Source: CAYUCY01 sp964443525
GTDB taxonomy: Bacteria; Pseudomonadota; Alphaproteobacteria; Caedimonadales; Caedimonadaceae
Direction of reading: 5' to 3'
DNA length: 7,101 bases
Assembly (NCBI GenBank): GCA_964443525.1
Contig: CAYUCY010000071.1
Span: forward strand, 1-7,101
Made by a program: the position numbers and the translations under genes. Below the pieces are notes generated by a model. That model was not told the origin of the DNA. It was given only the letters and a program-made list of their open reading frames with translations, and ran no database searches. Positions 6,249-7,101 of this stretch are shown here, piece after piece. Every line of letters begins with the position of its first letter. Position 1 is the first letter of the stretch.

Positions 6249-6935
6249 TTAGCGCACCTCGCCTAAGCGTTGATCTTCTGAAGACCCGAGATCGGCAATG
6301 ACGGTTTCACCAGCGACGGCCCTTTGACCCTCAATTAAAAGAGGATTGACGCCCCTAGGAAGATAAACATCCACTCTGCTACCGAATCGAATCAAACCGA
6401 AACGTTCTCCCGCGCTGACTTTTTGACCCTCATAGACATCGCAACGAATGCGACGGGCGATAAGACCTGCAATTTGAACAAAGGCGATTTCTCGTAAGTC
6501 CTTGAGCTCAACAACGAGAGATTGGCGTTCATTGTGAACACTTGCCTTGTCGAGGGAAGCATTAAAAAACTTCCCCGGGTGGTAGACGGACTTTGTAATC
6601 GTTCCATCGACGGGGATGCGGTTGATATGAACGTCAAAAACGCTTAGGAAAATGCTAATACGGGTCCAGCCGTCTCCCTTAAGGCCTAGTTCCTTGGGCG
6701 GGTTGACCTTTGTTATCATCTGAACAAAACCGTCCGCAGGACTGATCACAAGACCTTGACGGACGGGGGTTACTCTCTCCGGATCCCGAAAGAAATAGGC
6801 ACACCAGGCGGTCAGGATGAACCCGAGCCATCCCAAAAAACTTGAAACAAGAGAAAGAAGAACGGTCACAGCAGCAAAAACAGCAATAAAAATCCAGCCT
6901 TCTTTATGAATTTTAGGCATAATGGGCACTTGCAT
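6249..6935 (-). CDS. psd: Phosphatidylserine decarboxylase proenzyme (PSD-A type)
   Basis: Membrane-associated, pyruvoyl-dependent enzyme that decarboxylates phosphatidylserine to phosphatidylethanolamine. A hydrophobic N-terminal region (about 14-48) anchors it, followed by FFRDPERVTP. Asp68 in the SPADG motif and His103 in FDVHINRIPVDG are the expected active-site residues. RFGS at 183-186 is the self-cleavage site: Gly185-Ser186 would be cut, Ser186 becoming the pyruvoyl group of a small alpha chain of about 43 residues. The 228-residue length fits the short PSD-A class common in alphaproteobacteria. The ATG at 6935 has AAGGAA (6941-6946) 5 bases upstream; a second in-frame ATG at 6920 lacks such a site. 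It is first in the operon psd-pssA-binding protein. Confidence 0.96.
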   Translation of the reverse strand: MQVPIMPKIHKEGWIFIAVFAAVTVLLSLVSSFLGWLGFILTAWCAYFFRDPERVTPVRQGLVISPADGFVQMITKVNPPKELGLKGDGWTRISIFLSVFDVHINRIPVDGTITKSVYHPGKFFNASLDKASVHNERQSLVVELKDLREIAFVQIAGLIARRIRCDVYEGQKVSAGERFGLIRFGSRVDVYLPRGVNPLLIEGQRAVAGETVIADLGSSEDQRLGEVR

Positions 6936-6968
6936 GAGAGTTCCTTAAATCAGTCAACTAATGGCATG

Positions 6969-6997
6969 ACTTTAGTCGAGAAAAGAGCGTGTGTAAA
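6969..6997 (-). promoter_or_regulatory. Sigma70-type promoter of the psd-pssA operon
   Basis: On the minus strand TTTACA (6992-6997, 5 of 6 consensus) is followed by 17 bases and TAAAGT (6969-6974, 4 of 6 consensus). Transcription would start near 6962, leaving a leader of about 27 bases before the psd ATG. It lies between the tRNA gene and psd. A rival pair further upstream, TTGAAA (7013-7018) with TACACA 17 bases on, has a poorer -10 box. Confidence 0.5.
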
Positions 6998-7028
6998 TTT
7001 GGAAAATAAACTTTTCAAGGCAAGGCAA

Positions 7029-7101
7029 TGGCTGGGGTGGAAGGATTCGAACCCTCGAATGGCGGGACCAAAACCCGCTGCCTTACCGCTTGGCTACACC
7101 C
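7029..7101 (-). tRNA. tRNA-Gln (anticodon UUG), lacking its first two bases at the window edge
   Basis: The minus strand folds as a full cloverleaf. The D arm is GCC/GGC, and the anticodon arm GCGGG/CCCGC has loop TTTTGGT and so anticodon UUG, reading CAA and by wobble CAG. The variable region is CATTC, and the T arm GAGGG/CCTTC has loop TTCGAAT and one G-T pair. The 3' side of the acceptor, CACCCCA, ends in discriminator G and an encoded CCA (7029-7032 as GCCA). The 5' side in the window is GGGTG, which pairs as positions 3-7, so two bases (expected T and G) lie beyond 7101. Total length would be 75 with CCA, as in other tRNA-Gln. It lies 93 bases upstream of psd on the same strand. Confidence 0.96.

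Noticed and set aside
6392..6637. Second minus-strand frame inside psd
   Set aside because: It is an alternative frame of psd, which has its complete catalytic motifs in the main frame.
7016..7028. CAAGG tandem repeat (two full copies plus three bases)
   Set aside because: Too short to tell from chance; no further copies seen nearby.
2..7101. CRISPR array, insertion sequence, toxin-antitoxin or defence genes
   Set aside because: No regular repeat-spacer pattern, transposase, terminal repeats or paired small toxin-like frames were found on either strand; the single small gene carries a signal peptide and has no partner.

Overview
The window looks like ordinary chromosome from an alphaproteobacterium. 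The signs are a STAS-MlaE fusion permease followed by MlaF, MlaD and an auxiliary lipoprotein; the short PSD-A-type phosphatidylserine decarboxylase directly followed by pssA; and an NhaD/CitMHS-like antiporter of the kind seen in Rickettsiales and Holosporales. Base composition appears moderate, with AT-rich intergenic spacers. A host-associated lineage such as Holosporales is plausible, but that is inference from gene style only.

Layout. Bases 2-778 (+) hold the C-terminal part of an ion-transporter-superfamily sodium:proton antiporter whose 5' end lies off the left edge. A good sigma70-like promoter (783-811) then starts a tight four-gene operon, 851-4292 (+): STAS-MlaE permease, MlaF ATPase, MlaD (MCE) and a PqiC/YmbA-like lipoprotein. 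All junctions are 0-2 bases or overlapping. From the right edge the minus strand carries a tRNA-Gln(UUG) that lacks only its first two bases, a promoter candidate (6969-6997), and then psd, pssA and a periplasmic ABC substrate-binding protein (6935 down to 4513), again with 2-3 base gaps. Between the two converging operons there is an easily missed 50-codon gene on the minus strand (4289-4441). It has a near-perfect ribosome binding site and a signal peptide, and its stop codon interlocks with that of the lipoprotein gene.

How it works together. The left operon is a complete inner-membrane phospholipid transporter of the Mla type, with MlaB fused to MlaE and a lipoprotein as the putative outer-membrane-side partner; no mlaC or mlaA is present here. 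The right operon makes phosphatidylethanolamine in two steps: PssA forms phosphatidylserine and Psd decarboxylates it. So phospholipid synthesis and transport operons face each other. The orphan substrate-binding protein and the small secreted peptide have no partner gene in view and are the least explained parts. I see no mobile element, CRISPR array or defence system, and no strong evidence of a wholly new system. The small secreted peptide is the best candidate for something undescribed.
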